This document shows, piece by piece, positions 46,601 to 56,560 of a DNA stretch of 64,000 nt. Made by a program: the position numbers and the translations under genes. The first letter of the stretch is position 1, and each line of letters begins with the position of its first letter. This DNA is from Sciurus carolinensis (taxonomy: Eukaryota > Chordata > Mammalia > Rodentia > Sciuridae): contig NC_062215.1 of assembly GCF_902686445.1 (NCBI RefSeq), forward strand, positions 25,876,750 to 25,940,749, written 5' to 3'. The notes beneath the pieces are model-generated. The model searched no databases, was not told where the DNA came from, and saw only the letters and a list, made by a program, of their open reading frames with translations.

Positions 46601-49600
46601 AGAGGCACCAACCCAACACCCCCTCCTATCAAATGGCCTTGGGCCCAGTCCCACCTCCCAGGCGATAGTCTGGAACTACATTCTCTGTCCTTCATGAAAT
46701 ACTCCTCTTCTATAAGGGCAACAACTGGGTCACTGGAGGAAGAGAGAACCCTGGACTTAGGTGGAGGCAGGGAGAAGGAACCTGCAGCCCCTGCATCAAG
46801 GTGGGTAGGAGGAAATCCCCAGCATGGCCAAAAGTCACTCAGAGCCTACATAGCGCCTTGGCTCTCATGCTGGGCGGCCAGTCTCACAGTCACTAGGGAG
46901 TCGGGAAGCACTGCTCCAAATCATGTGCTATTTTTTACCAAAAAATCAGGGTAAGGTGTCAGATATAGACAGAGGCCCAGACCACACTCCATCTCTGAGG
47001 GCATCCAACTGCCGGTGGGGGCAGGGGTGGGGGCCTCCTGACTCCCTCGCAGGAATAACACATCTTCCACTCACTTCAGGATTTCACTGCCTCCAGAGGG
47101 GACAGGGGATGGAAAGGGCACTTAAGGTCTGAGCCAGGGCAAGAGGCAGGCCTCGGGGAAGAACAACAGCCACTCTCCTTTAACCTTTTACTTAGGCTCT
47201 TGCTAGGCTGGGAGGCAGGAGAGGGCAGAGGGTGAGAACTCTGGATAGGGAGAGAGAAACTTGGGCAGCTTCAGTGTCCAGTAGTTATGGAGACTGCAAG
47301 CAAACAGATGGGACTTGGCTGGGAGGGTAAAAGCTGGGCAGGGTTCAGGCCAAGGAAAGTCCCCGGATCTGGATACTTCCAAAGCGCAGACCTGGGGCCA
47401 GGCACAGATGAGTCTGGGGTGGGGAGAATCATCAAAGCTGAATATGTCAGTCAAAAGTGGAGGGCAGCAGGGTGGGGGGCTCAGGTTCTTAATTCCTCCC
47501 AAGGGACATTCCTTCCTCAACAGCACTATTTTGAGGATCTCAAAGCACAGGCACTGCCCACAAACCAATTATCAACAGTGGTGGTGGGGATGGGAGTGCA
47601 AACTGAGACCCCCCAAAAGGGGAAGCTCCCACGGTCTTTCAGGGTACTCAGAGAATGTGGTAAGAGCACTTAGGGCCTGCTAAGGCCACAGGAGTCTGTT
47701 CTATTGAGCAGCCAAGAGCAAAGGCTTGTGGGTCTCTGCCAGGCACCCTGGGGATCTCCCAGCCCCACCCCTTCTCCTTCATGGTCTGCAGAAGGCCTTC
47801 CCCCTCAAGGGTAACACGAAGTTTCCCCTCCCTATGCAATGAGGGATATGGGAAGCCAGCCCAGCACAGACCCCAGGGAATAGAGCCCCAGTGCCTGGGC
47901 CCTTCCCTCAGCCGGTCACATGCCCATGGCCCTGCTCACCCTCACGATCTGCTTCCCTCTTTCACTTCTGCAAAGTTGGGGTGGGGGTACACACAGGGAG
48001 GAGGAAGGGGCACCATCCCCTGCATCTTTGTTTTGGGAAGTTTCTGACTCCCCACTCCCTTACCCGAGCCAGCTCCCCTACAGGGGAGAGCAGCAAGTGT
48101 TTCTAAGCCCCCTGACCCCTCTTTCTCCGAGTGGAGCAAGTCATCGGTGGGGAGAGTCTCCTGAGGACACCCACGCCCTTTCACAGCATCCAAGTCCCAG
48201 CCTCTGGCAGCCTCTGGAGTAAGGAATGTCTGGGAGAGGAAGGGAAAGCAGGTGTCCCAGAGCCCACACGGGGCAGGGCCTGTGCTGCGGTGCTGGGCGG
48301 GGCAGAAGGCGGAGGAACCAAAGGGCAGGTCGGGGCAGGTCGCCAGTCGCAGACCTGAAAATCGTCCCCCTTTGACAAACAGCTGGAACTCCCCCACGCC
48401 CCCCTTAGGGTGGGAACTTCTGGGAAGGGGGCTGGGTGGCAGGGGCTGACTCAGCCTGCCAAACCCCGCTAGCGAGGCGGGGGCGACCGCGTGCACGTGG
48501 CAGGGGCGGCGCGGGAGCGGCAGGGGGTTCACTCACTTGGATCGGCGCGGTGCTGAAATGGATCTTCCGGCTCGGGGCCGGGTCCTCTTCCTCCGAGAGC
48601 CCCGGAATCTCCACGCACCCCGACTCGGGCTCGTAGGGGGGCTCCGCGTCTTCCTCGTCTTCTTCATCGTCCTCCTCCAGGGCACTACCCCCAGAGTCCT
48701 CCCCGAGCCCACTGTAGGCGCTCACGTCCACCAAGTCCGCCTCCGAGAAGTCCTCCTTCTTGGACTCGTCTGCCTCCTCTGGGGCCACGTCCGGGACCCG
48801 CCCATTGCCCACTCCCCTCTCTGGCGCTGCCACCGTTACCGCCTCCTCCTCGGGGGCCGCTTGGGCCTTGGGCTCCTCGGGCGCCGGGCTGGCTGTGGTT
48901 CCCGAGGTGCTGCCATTCTCCAGGGCCGCATGGACTGTCACCTCGGCCTGGATCACTTCCCCCGGTGCAGACTCGGCCTCCGACTCCCCGCTCTCCTCCA
49001 CCTCCACCGGCTTAATCTTGCGCACCTCCCGGGGCTTTGGGGGCGGCCGGGCGGGGGCCACTCGGTGCTGCGGAGGCTGCTGCCCTCCCGGGCCGCGCTC
49101 CTTTTCCGCAGGGGCATCCCCCGACGGGGCGGGCGGCGGCGGCGGCGGCTGGAACACCCGGGATCGCTTACTGACCAGCTTCGAGTTGACCTGGGGGGCC
49201 CCTGCGGCCGCGGCCCTGGGGGGCCCCGGCCCACGGTGGAGGCCGGTCCTCGAGTCGGCCTTCTCGAAGACGGCGCTGAGTTGGCTGACAGTCGGCGACA
49301 CGGCGTCGGCGTCCAGCTTGTCCAGCGCCTCGGTGCTGCCGTTAAAGCGCACCACGACGTCCAGCTTCCGGTCCTGTAGGCCGGCGCGCTCCTGCCTCAG
49401 CAGCCGCCGCGCCGCGGCCTCCTTGTCGCCGGCGGCGGCTGCCGGGATATTCCGTTCGAACAGCTTCCGCGTCTCCTGCAGCCGGGACGGCGGGTGCGGC
49501 GGCGGCGCGGGCTGCGCCGAGGGCGCGGGCTTGGAGTCGAAGCGGCTCACGCGCTCGGACACGCTGGTGCCCAGCTTGAGCAGGGCGCTGTGGTCCACGT

Positions 49601-49910
49601 TCTCGTTCAGGCTGCTGGCCCGCGGCAGCGACAGGCGCACGCCGCGCTCGGGCGCCCGCGGGGCCTCGGCCAGGCCTGCGCCGCCGCCCGCCTCGCCCGG
49701 CGGCCCCGCCGTGGTGCCCATCTGCAGGAACATACTTTTGATGCGGTGGACGTTGGAGCCATATTTCTTGTGGTGGGCCGCCTTGGGTGCCTCGTCGGGC
49801 CCGGGTGCGTCGGGCGGCTTCAGCGCCTGGATGCCCGCCTCGTAGGCGCTGCGGTGCGGTGAGGCACTCCGGAGGGGACCCCCGGGCCCCCGCGGCTCCG
49901 TCTTCATCAT
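34694..49910 (-). CDS. PPP1R9B: Spinophilin (neurabin-2), protein phosphatase 1 regulatory subunit 9B
   Basis: Scaffold that targets protein phosphatase 1 to actin and dendritic spines. Ten coding exons read right to left: 49910-48537, 44572-44440, 42557-42437, 40563-40459, 39427-39292, 38764-38612, 38527-38474, 35583-35354, 35026-34930 and 34747-34694 (stop TAA). Phases join throughout to 818 codons (817 in rat). The start is the first of two tandem ATGs, with CCACC before it. Visible parts: an N-terminal basic actin-binding region ([11 protein letters not shown]..., [18 protein letters not shown]); a Pro-rich segment; an acidic tract near 425 ([18 protein letters not shown]); the PP1 docking motif RKIHF at about 448-452, continuing in exon 2 ([16 protein letters not shown]); a PDZ domain about 500-588 with a GLGI loop; and a coiled coil about 665-815. 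Neurabin-1 ends in a SAM domain; spinophilin, as here, does not. The exon 3 donor (AG|GTACCA) is weak. Confidence 0.98.
36370..36780 (+). repeat. LINE-2 3' end remnant
   Basis: 'cgggcctttgcatatgatgt', 'agaagctccctgtgactcca', 'tctaagctgcatgaggacaa', 'ggaacagtgccagccatcta': L2 3' order. Confidence 0.7.
36812..37029 (+). repeat. B1-dID-like SINE
   Basis: B1 body ('gcacgcctataatcccagta'), A-rich linker, ID tail ('gaggatatagctcagtgata') and a 27-nt A run (37003-37029) ending in AAG repeats. Confidence 0.9.
37150..37510 (+). repeat. LINE-2-like fragment
   Basis: 'cagtgatcttctgaaaaccc', 'cagtgactatacagccccat', 'tgaggaatgcccttcctctg': the same order as the better L2 copy at 22.2 kb, but more diverged. 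Confidence 0.5.
38130..38310 (-). repeat. MIR remnant
   Basis: 'gagcacctcctgtgcgaggg', 'attatctcatttaaccctca', 'cagttgaagagacggaggcc' then 'gggctggagcccgagctctt'. Confidence 0.85.
40564..42436 (-). other. PPP1R9B: PPP1R9B intron 3
   Basis: Lies between the PDZ-encoding exons 3 and 4. The right part is an L2 remnant (41790-42125). The left 1.2 kb shows nothing I can assign. Confidence 0.7.
41790..42125 (+). repeat. LINE-2 3' end remnant
   Basis: 'cccctgcctggaacttcttg', 'ccaggaggccttcctgactc', 'cagcttcctgagggtaaggc', then 'agtgagtatttatttggtga'. Confidence 0.75.
42868..43520 (+). repeat. L1 3' end (squirrel-type tail)
   Basis: Sense L1 3' sequence: 'aggtgcccttcaaccgacga', 'atggagtgttactcaaccat', 'taagccaaacccaaaaagtc', 'ggatgttttctctgatatgt', and the terminal part 'tcattagagcaaattatatt' ... 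'atgtcaaaatgaatcctaat'. A GGGAA-rich stretch (43366-43410) interrupts it. No intact ORF2 remains. It lies in PPP1R9B intron 2, antisense to the gene. Confidence 0.8.
43840..44255 (+). repeat. LINE-2-like remnant
   Basis: 'ttctagaacaccttcccatg', 'gcaatggctcccaatccatc', 'tgctggtctccctgaggggg', 'cagagcccagggcctagccc', ending 'ttaactgaatga'. Confidence 0.55.
44573..48536 (-). other. PPP1R9B: PPP1R9B intron 1 (4 kb)
   Basis: Runs between exon 1 (donor CAA|GTGAGT) and exon 2 (acceptor CCCCAG). One B1-dID SINE (46310-46545). The rest is unassigned single-copy-looking sequence; open frames lack supporting context. Confidence 0.75.
46310..46545 (-). repeat. B1-dID-like SINE
   Basis: T/C-rich head (46310-46342), ID complement, then B1 complement ('gttgctgaggttggcctcca', 'gctgggattgcaggcctgtg'). 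Confidence 0.88.
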
Positions 49911-50620
49911 GGTGGGGGGAGCCGGGTTAGCATCCCCCCGCTCCCCGCTGCCCCCCTCCAGCAGGCGGCCGGCCAAGTCGGGACCACCGCCCCCTGCCCC
50001 CGAAGAAGGAAACCCGAAAGGCCTTTTTCAGGGTCCTCCTGAAACCAAGCTGCCAAAAACAGTTAACCCCGCTCTAAAAAAAAAAAAAAAGAAAAAAGAA
50101 AAAAAAAAAATCTCCGAGCGCCCTGTGTGGGTCGCCTCCCCCAATCAAGCTGCAAAGACAGCCAGCCCCCCTTCAAAAGCCCGAGCGGCCTGGTGCGGTC
50201 GCCCCCACCCAAATTAGAAGAGCGGCGGCCGGGGCCGCTGGGACCGCGCGCCCAGCCCGCGAAGCAGCGGCGGCGGCGCCGGTTCACATCGTCCGAGGCG
50301 GTGTCAGCGGGGCTGGCGGCGCGGGCGCCCCCCATTCCAGCCGGGGGCCTCGGCTCTCCGGGCGCCCGGCACCCCAGCGCCCATGGCTGCTCGGCCGGCC
50401 GGGCCGCTCCGCCGCGCCTCCCTCCCTCCCTCCCTCCCCCCCGCGCCCCGAGCCTCGGTCTTTCTCTGGCTCTGCCGGAGCGGCGGCTGCCGGAGACCGA
50501 GCGGCTGCCCTTCTCGCCGCCGCCGCTGGGGGACTGGCACCTCTGGGTCCTAAAGGGATCGGATTTCCGGGGCCGGAGCCTGTGAGCCCTCCCCTTTCCC
50601 TCCACCCCAGCGTGTCGTTT
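48430..50620 (-). promoter_or_regulatory. PPP1R9B: CpG island covering PPP1R9B exon 1, 5' UTR and promoter
   Basis: Very GC- and CpG-rich from the exon 1 donor to about 50.6 kb. There is no TATA box at a plausible distance. Sequence at 50.22-50.57 kb has CGG/GGC-rich tracts and GC boxes typical of a dispersed housekeeping-type promoter. Transcription start is probably between 50.1 and 50.5 kb. Confidence 0.75.
50020..50215 (-). repeat. 67-bp degenerate tandem repeat with A-rich insert in PPP1R9B 5' UTR/promoter
   Basis: CCGAGCG-initiated units start at 50114 and 50181 (period 67), each continuing into a GGTCGCC block and a CAA(T/A)-type block. CAAGCTGC recurs at 50046 and 50146. A 35-nt A-rich tract (50076-50110) separates the first and second units. 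Confidence 0.6.
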
Positions 50621-53057
50621 CCCCTGCCTATGGTTGGAGGCGAGCCTTCCGCTGTCTCCGGACCATGAGCAGTTCTCTTCAGTCCTTCCATCCGAACCTC
50701 TGCGGCTTATCACGACCCACATAAACGCACTCCCATTTAAATTTTGGGGAGACAACTCAGCCAGGGTGGTCTCAGTGCGACCCCTCTCTTCTCCCAATGG
50801 GAAGGAAGGGTTGTGGGGAGGGGCAAAGGATCATTTCCCTCAACGTCCTTAGGGTTCCTCGAAGTACTTCAGGTTTATTAGCATAAAAATCACTGGGCTA
50901 CTGGTAAAAACACAGATTTCTGGGCCCTTTCCCCAAATCTTGTGAAAGAGAAGATCTGAGGCTGGACCCTGGGATCTGCATTTTAACAGTTTCCCATGGG
51001 AAATCTTTTGCATCTTGGAAGGTGCAAAACCTTGGCCAAGCGTTATTGACCTTGCAGTGGTGGAGGAGGAATAACAAAAGGGGGTGGACCCCTCATCTAA
51101 GTGGCTAGAGATCCCTAAACCTGCCCTTTACCCTTGGGAAGTCTGAAGAGAGTGTCCTGTCACCTGCTTGCTCTACACCCGAGGATAGAGAAGGATCCAA
51201 TTCCGGTTTTCATGCCTTTAGCAGGACATTCTTGTCTCTCAAACAGGAAAAAGGGGTTGGGGAGAAGGAATTCTAGAGGCCTGGGGCCAAAGTTTCCCCA
51301 GTGAGAGTTCTAACTTGGGTCTCTAATTTAAAGGATCCTGGACACAGCCTGCAAGTGTGGGGGGGGTGACAGTGACCTACACATGCCCTGTCCTGGAAAC
51401 CCAGAAAGCTGCTTTGAAGCTCCCTCATTCCTCACATTCACAATTAGGGGCTTAAGACTGCCCTTTATCCTTCCACAGCTGTCCGAGTCCTGGGGTGAAC
51501 ATGGACATGTCCTCTGGACATGTCCAGATGTGTTGATCCAGTCTGCAGATCCCAGATGAACAGAGTGGACTCTAGGACCCAGAGAACAACTCAGGCACAA
51601 AGCCTCACCCCCCCACTCCCAGCTGCTTCCTGCATCTCGGGCCTTCCTGCGGCCTCTGCCTGCCATCCCCCCCCACCTCCCTCCTTCCCTTCCATCCTCT
51701 TCCTAATCTCCCACTGCCTCAGCATTGGCCTGGTACCCCTCCACTGTAGGGGGTGGATGTGGGTTTTGCGGGATACTGACCCATCAGCACGTGCTAAAGA
51801 GCTGGGGGGGGGGGGGGATGGGGTGTGGGGAAGCCGCCTGGGAACCCTGAATATCGGGATGGGAAGGGGCCAGGAACCACAAGAGTGGATCTCAAGGCTG
51901 GTGCCAATGGGGAGGGAAGATGTGGGTTCTGAGCTGGAACTGGAAATGAACCCAGACCTCAGGCTTTGCAATGCCATCTACCTCTTTTGCCCAGTCACAC
52001 AGGAGACGATTCCCCTCCCCAATTTTGCACTTCTGGATGGGACAGAGCTAGGAAGCCAACCTCAGACTCCCCACGGGACCAACTTTTTAATGCTGTTTAG
52101 GAGGCCTCTTTCAGGAGAAAACTTTGGGATTTGGGTTTCCAAGCTTAAGTTTGGGGCTTGAACCCCCACTCCAAAACCTGCTATGGCAGTTGGGAGAGGT
52201 CTAAAAGCTTACCCGGTTGGGGGTTGGGAACTTGGGCAGTGTCCTCAGAAGCTCCTGTGGATTGGAGGAGGGCGCAGGCCCCTGGGTGTTCTGCCCAGAA
52301 TCTCCCACACCCTTTGTAGTGAGTCATCTTAACTAGTCCCAGCCCAAGGGGTCTGTGCCCACGCTTCTGGCCAGGTGGGGAGCCCCCAACTTCTGAGGGT
52401 GGGAGGAGGCACTGAAAACCAACTGTCAGATGCAGGCACCCTGGGACCCCTAACAACATCTCTGCAGCAACTTGGAGTGAATTAGAATTACTAGGATGCT
52501 CAGGTCTCCCTTGTCCAGAGATTTGTGAGGGTGAAACCGCTTTAATGGCTTTGGGATGCGAAAAGGTGGAGCCAGCCCTGGCTTTGGGTGACTGAGGCTA
52601 ATGAACTGGATTCTTATTTCATGGGCTCCTGGTTAGCTGAGCAACCTCCAGCTAGGATTCCTGAAGAAGCTTTTAGGGAGCTGTAAGTGCACTCTTCCCC
52701 TGGGCTAGGGCACCAAGCGTCTGCACTGTAAGATGGGTGGGGAATGGGCGTCATGTCCTCCTCCATCCTCTCTGCCTCCATGGAGCAGTGATCTCACCTG
52801 TGAGGAGGGGGCTACATTTGGGAGAGTTACTGTCCAAACTGAAGGCTTTCCACCCTATTTACACCCCTCAGGCTATGACACCCACCTATTCCCTCTTGCT
52901 CAGCGCCCCAGGATAACTTGACACACTTTTGTTATTCCCATGGTCCTGGTGGAGAAACCTTGAGGGTCAAGGGCCTGGTGGTTTTCTGATTGATATTTTT
53001 TTCATTTCTATTGTGCCAGAGTAGAGGACAGAGTGGCTCCCAAGGTTGACCAGGAGC

Positions 53058-53160
53058 TAGGCTAACAGGGTTCTGACCTTGACCCTATAACCTTTTAGCT
53101 CTGCGACCTTGGACAAGTCATGTAACCCCTCTGTGCTCTGAGAGGATGAATCAAGGCCCA
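53058..53160 (+). repeat. MIR remnant
   Basis: 'tctgaccttgaccctataac', 'tagctctgcgaccttggaca', 'agtcatgtaacccctctgtg': sense MIR. Confidence 0.8.
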
Positions 53161-54113
53161 GGAGAGGTGACAATGACTGCAACCCAGACAGCTAGGTACA
53201 TGGGAAAGGTGAAGCTTTCCCAGAGCTTGCTAAAAGGCCAAAGGCAGATATAATTCTGTCTTCCCACACACCCTCGTTCTGATGAGGCCCCTGGGAAGAT
53301 GCTCTTTGAGGACTGTTCCTTGAGGCTTGCTTGCTTTAAACATGGGGTGTAGCTGCAACAACAGCAGCACAGGCGGGGAGAGGCCTGGTGTGTGATAAGT
53401 CCCGAGGCTTCAGCACCTGGGCCGAGGCCTGGGCTGGGTGCCAAGGCTGCCTTCTCTTCCCAGCCCTGGGGCCTTGGGACAGCCTCCGAAAGTGTTTTTT
53501 CCCTGGGCACGGTCATCTGAGCAGAGGCAGGTCTAGACCCTGTCCTTCAGACGTTTTGTGGTGAGCCAGTAGCCCCAATTTCTCCCTTTATCTGCCAGGG
53601 CCTTGGGCTGGCCGTAGGGCACGGGGAAGGTGTGCTTATGCGTGTACACTCACATAGAGCTCAACTCCCGTGAGTCAGTGTTGGCGGGGCCTTTAGAAGC
53701 CCTCGTCTGACCCTTTCACAGAGGAATGAGGAGGGCTGAGTAGTGGCTTACTCATTTTTGAGGAAAGAGACCAGGCTAGGGTTCACAAGGGTCACCCATT
53801 TGGTAAGTGACCTTGGACTACTCATTTCCCCTTCCTAACCCTCAATTTCCACAACTGGCTCAACTTGAATGTCTGATCATCTCCTGAGCATGGATGACCC
53901 TGAGTGTCCCCCAGTCTGTGTGTGGAACAGAGCAGGACGTGATGTTTGAAGTTACATCATTTTTGTTAAAACCCCCAAGGTGCCACTTCCAAGCTAGGGG
54001 ACTTAAATGTAATGTACCAACCTCACAAAGTTGTTGTGAGGATTAGTGGGTGCTAAAAGCATAAAACACAGAGGAGCCTGGGGTGTCAGCTGTTATTGAT
54101 TGCACACATATCT

Positions 54114-54115
54114 GA

Positions 54116-54143
<28 letters not shown>
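54114..54143 (+). repeat. (TG)n microsatellite
   Basis: Pure TG run followed by GCGC and (CA)n, so it forms a short inverted TG/CA arrangement. Confidence 0.95.
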
Positions 54144-54148
<5 letters not shown>

Positions 54149-54725
54149 CACACACAAGGGCAGGTGTGGCTGAAATTGAAAATTGATATTCGTAGCTCTA
54201 AATCTGTCTTCATGGAACTTTGGGACTCTGGTTTCTTTTTAAGGCCCATTATGTGAAATTCTGAAATTCAAGTACCCCCTGCCTGCAACTCCTTCAAGTC
54301 TCTTGGGATCATTCTTACAGTGATGGTCACCTCCTTTCTCTGCTTCCCAAAGGATCTTTCATTTCTGTCTGTCCAGGAGAGGGGCAGTGAGGTCCTCATG
54401 TAGCTGAGAGACTCCTGCTGCCTCTTCTTTCTGGTTTGCCCCTTTTCTTTCCATCAGTCTCCCACACTTCATTCTAGTGTCCCTTGGAAGTTCAGATACA
54501 TATTGGAGATTGGCAAGAGGAACTGAGAAGGAGTGTGTGTGTGTGAGTGTGTGTGTGTGTGTTGGGGATGGGGCAAAGGGTGGGACAGAGGAAAGATTTC
54601 TCCAAATCATCAGTTGTTGTAAAGGAAAGCCTATATTTAGCTTGGCTTAGAGGGCCTGTAAATATGTATTTTGCAACACAGACAGCCATAGCCATGGGAG
54701 TTCCAGAGACATGCAGGGAGGTCGC

Positions 54726-54774
54726 AAAAAAAAAAAAAAAAAAAAAAAAAAGAAAGAAAGAAAGAAAGAAAGAA
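54726..54774 (+). repeat. Poly(A) plus (GAAA)n tract
   Basis: A26 followed by about six GAAA units. The sequence before it has no B1, ID or L1 signature I can recognise, so its origin is unknown. Confidence 0.9.
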
Positions 54775-55221
54775 CCAGAAAGATTAGGCAATGTATTTTG
54801 TCATCAGCAGATTCGAAGAACTCTTTCTACTGCCTGCTCCAACTGCTAATAATACACACTTCTATGTTTTGATGGTTTCTATTTTTCATCTGTTCTCTGG
54901 ATCTTGTGCAGTGGGTGCCTGAGGAGGCAACTAACTCTCAGAGTCACCTTCTTCTGCCAGCTTTTGCATGACCTGCCCTGGATCAGGGGGAAAAGCATCC
55001 TGCCATCTTCTGTCCTGACTGGGCTAGTGTGGCATCCAGGACATGTGTAGCCTCCAGTACTGTCTGGTCATGGGTCCCCCATACTCAGCTCCTTGCACTT
55101 CAGGTGGTCTCAGTCCCTGAGAGATTCTGATACTTCAGGACAGTTCTACTTCAGAGAGAGACAAAGAGGGGGAGAGAGAGAGAGGGGGGGGGGAACTTTC
55201 TAATTAAAAAATAACTTATTA

Positions 55222-55314
55222 AGGGCTGGGGACATAGCTCAGTTGGCAGAGTGCTTACCTCCCAAGCACAAGGCTCTTGGTTCAATCCCCAGCACTGCAA
55301 AAACAAAAACGACA
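55222..55314 (+). repeat. ID SINE with perfect 16-bp target-site duplication
   Basis: GGGCTGGGGACATAGCTCAG, CAGAGTGCTTACCTCCCAAG, GGTTCAATCCCCAGCACTGC and an A-rich tail. Flanked by AAAAAATAACTTATTA at 55206-55221 and 55315-55330, identical in all 16 positions. Confidence 0.96.
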
Positions 55315-55935
55315 AAAAAATAACTTATTAGTTCTTATTTTTTAACATGTAGTTTGAAAAGTTTCTTGAAAGACAAGTTCAGAATATCAGAATCGGAATT
55401 TACAAATGCTAGCAGTGTGACATTTTTGCTCCAGGTTCTTCCCTATAATAGAAAGTGGCCATTCCAGTTTGAGTGAAGTCCTGGTTCCTTTTCCGCATCT
55501 TGCTTGCCTGTCCTTTCTACTCTCACAAGCTTGGAATACATCCTTGGTAGCTCCTAATTTTTTATTATTGTTTTATAATTGTAGCAAACTAGCATAACAT
55601 AAAATTCCCCATTTTAACCATTCACAAGTGTACAAGTCAGTGGCATCAAGCACATTGACATTGTGTGACCATCACTACGGTCTCCAAAACTTTTTCTTTG
55701 TCTTCCCAAACCGTGACTCCATATTGGTCCAACAGTAACTCCCCTCCCCTCTCCCAGCGGCCCTGGCAACCACCATTCTTCTTGTTCTATGAATTTGACC
55801 ACTCTGGGCATCTCATATGAGCAGAACCACACAGAATTTGTCCTTTTGTGACTAGTTCATTTCACTTAGCGTAGTGTCTTCAAGGTTCATGTGTGTCAGG
55901 GCATGTGTCCGAATTCTCTTCTTCTTGAAGGATAG

Positions 55936-56150
55936 TCCGGCAGGTCCGCGCTGGTACATGCTTGTAATCCCAGCAGCTCACGAGGCTGAGACAGGAGGAT
56001 CACAAATTCAAAGCCAGCCTCAGCAATTTAGTGAGACCCTAAGCAATTTAGTGAGACCCTGTGTCTAAGTAAAACATAAAAAGGACTGGGGATGTGGCTC
56101 AGTAGTTAAGTGCCCTTGGGTTTAATCCCTGGTACCACAAAAAATAAAAT
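55936..56150 (+). repeat. B1-dID-like SINE inside L1
   Basis: B1 body ('atgcttgtaatcccagcagc'), two adjacent AGCAATTTAGTGAGACCCT units (a family trait of these SINEs), A-rich linker, ID tail ('gactggggatgtggctcagt'). Confidence 0.92.
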
Positions 56151-56460
56151 AGCGCATAATTTCATAGTTTCCCATACCTTTAAATTTCATAGAACGGTAG
56201 TGCTTTCTGTCACTTCACAATAAGGTGATAACCATCATGCCATGTATACCATTTTGTGCCTTTTCCTACATGAGGTGTTTTTCACAATTCAGCCATGTTG
56301 ATGCTTATAGCTTCAGTTTGGTCATTTTAATTTCTGTTTATTATTTGATTATGTGAATGAGCCACAATTTATGTATCAGTTTCTCCACTGACGGTTGTTT
56401 AGATCATTTCCATGTTTGGCTGCAATGAACATCCTTGGACAGCTCTCTGAACCACCTTTA

Positions 56461-56560
56461 TTTATTTATTTATTTATTTATTTTTGCGGTACTGGGGATC
56501 GAACTCAGGGCCTTGTGCTTGTGAGGCAAGCACTCTACCAGCTGAGCTATCTCCCCAGCC
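56461..56560 (-). repeat. ID SINE with perfect 16-bp target-site duplication
   Basis: A TTTA tetranucleotide head (degenerated poly(A) complement), then ID complement ('tgaggcaagcactctaccag', 'ctgagctatctccccagcc'). Flanked by CTCTGAACCACCTTTA at 56445-56460 and 56561-56576, identical. Confidence 0.96.

Larger units (their letters stand above)
50621..55190. other. Intergenic region upstream of PPP1R9B
   Basis: 4.5 kb of mostly unassigned sequence with MIR remnants (53058-53160, 53740-53880, 54000-54090), a poly(G) run near 51807-51819, TG repeats at 54114-54143 and 54534-54560, and an A26 plus GAAA tract at 54726-54774 with no recognisable SINE before it. No gene is supported. Confidence 0.65.

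Noticed and set aside
48760..49845. 361-codon open frame on the plus strand opposite PPP1R9B exon 1
   Set aside because: It is an antisense shadow of the very GC-rich spinophilin exon, which is confirmed by protein identity and splicing. Long antisense frames are expected in such sequence.
49911..49976. In-frame 22-residue extension upstream of the PPP1R9B start
   Set aside because: The upstream codon at 49976-49974 is TTG, not ATG. The tandem ATG at 49910 has a good Kozak context and matches the known spinophilin N-terminus.
54726..54774. Poly(A)-GAAA tract as the tail of a retrocopied gene
   Set aside because: The preceding 300 bp show no gene-like or repeat-like sequence that I can identify, so a retrocopy cannot be supported.
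56018..56058. Adjacent duplicate AGCAATTTAGTGAGACCCT units inside the 55.9-kb SINE
   Set aside because: Other B1-dID copies in the window show the same internal repeat, so it is a trait of the SINE family rather than a new event.
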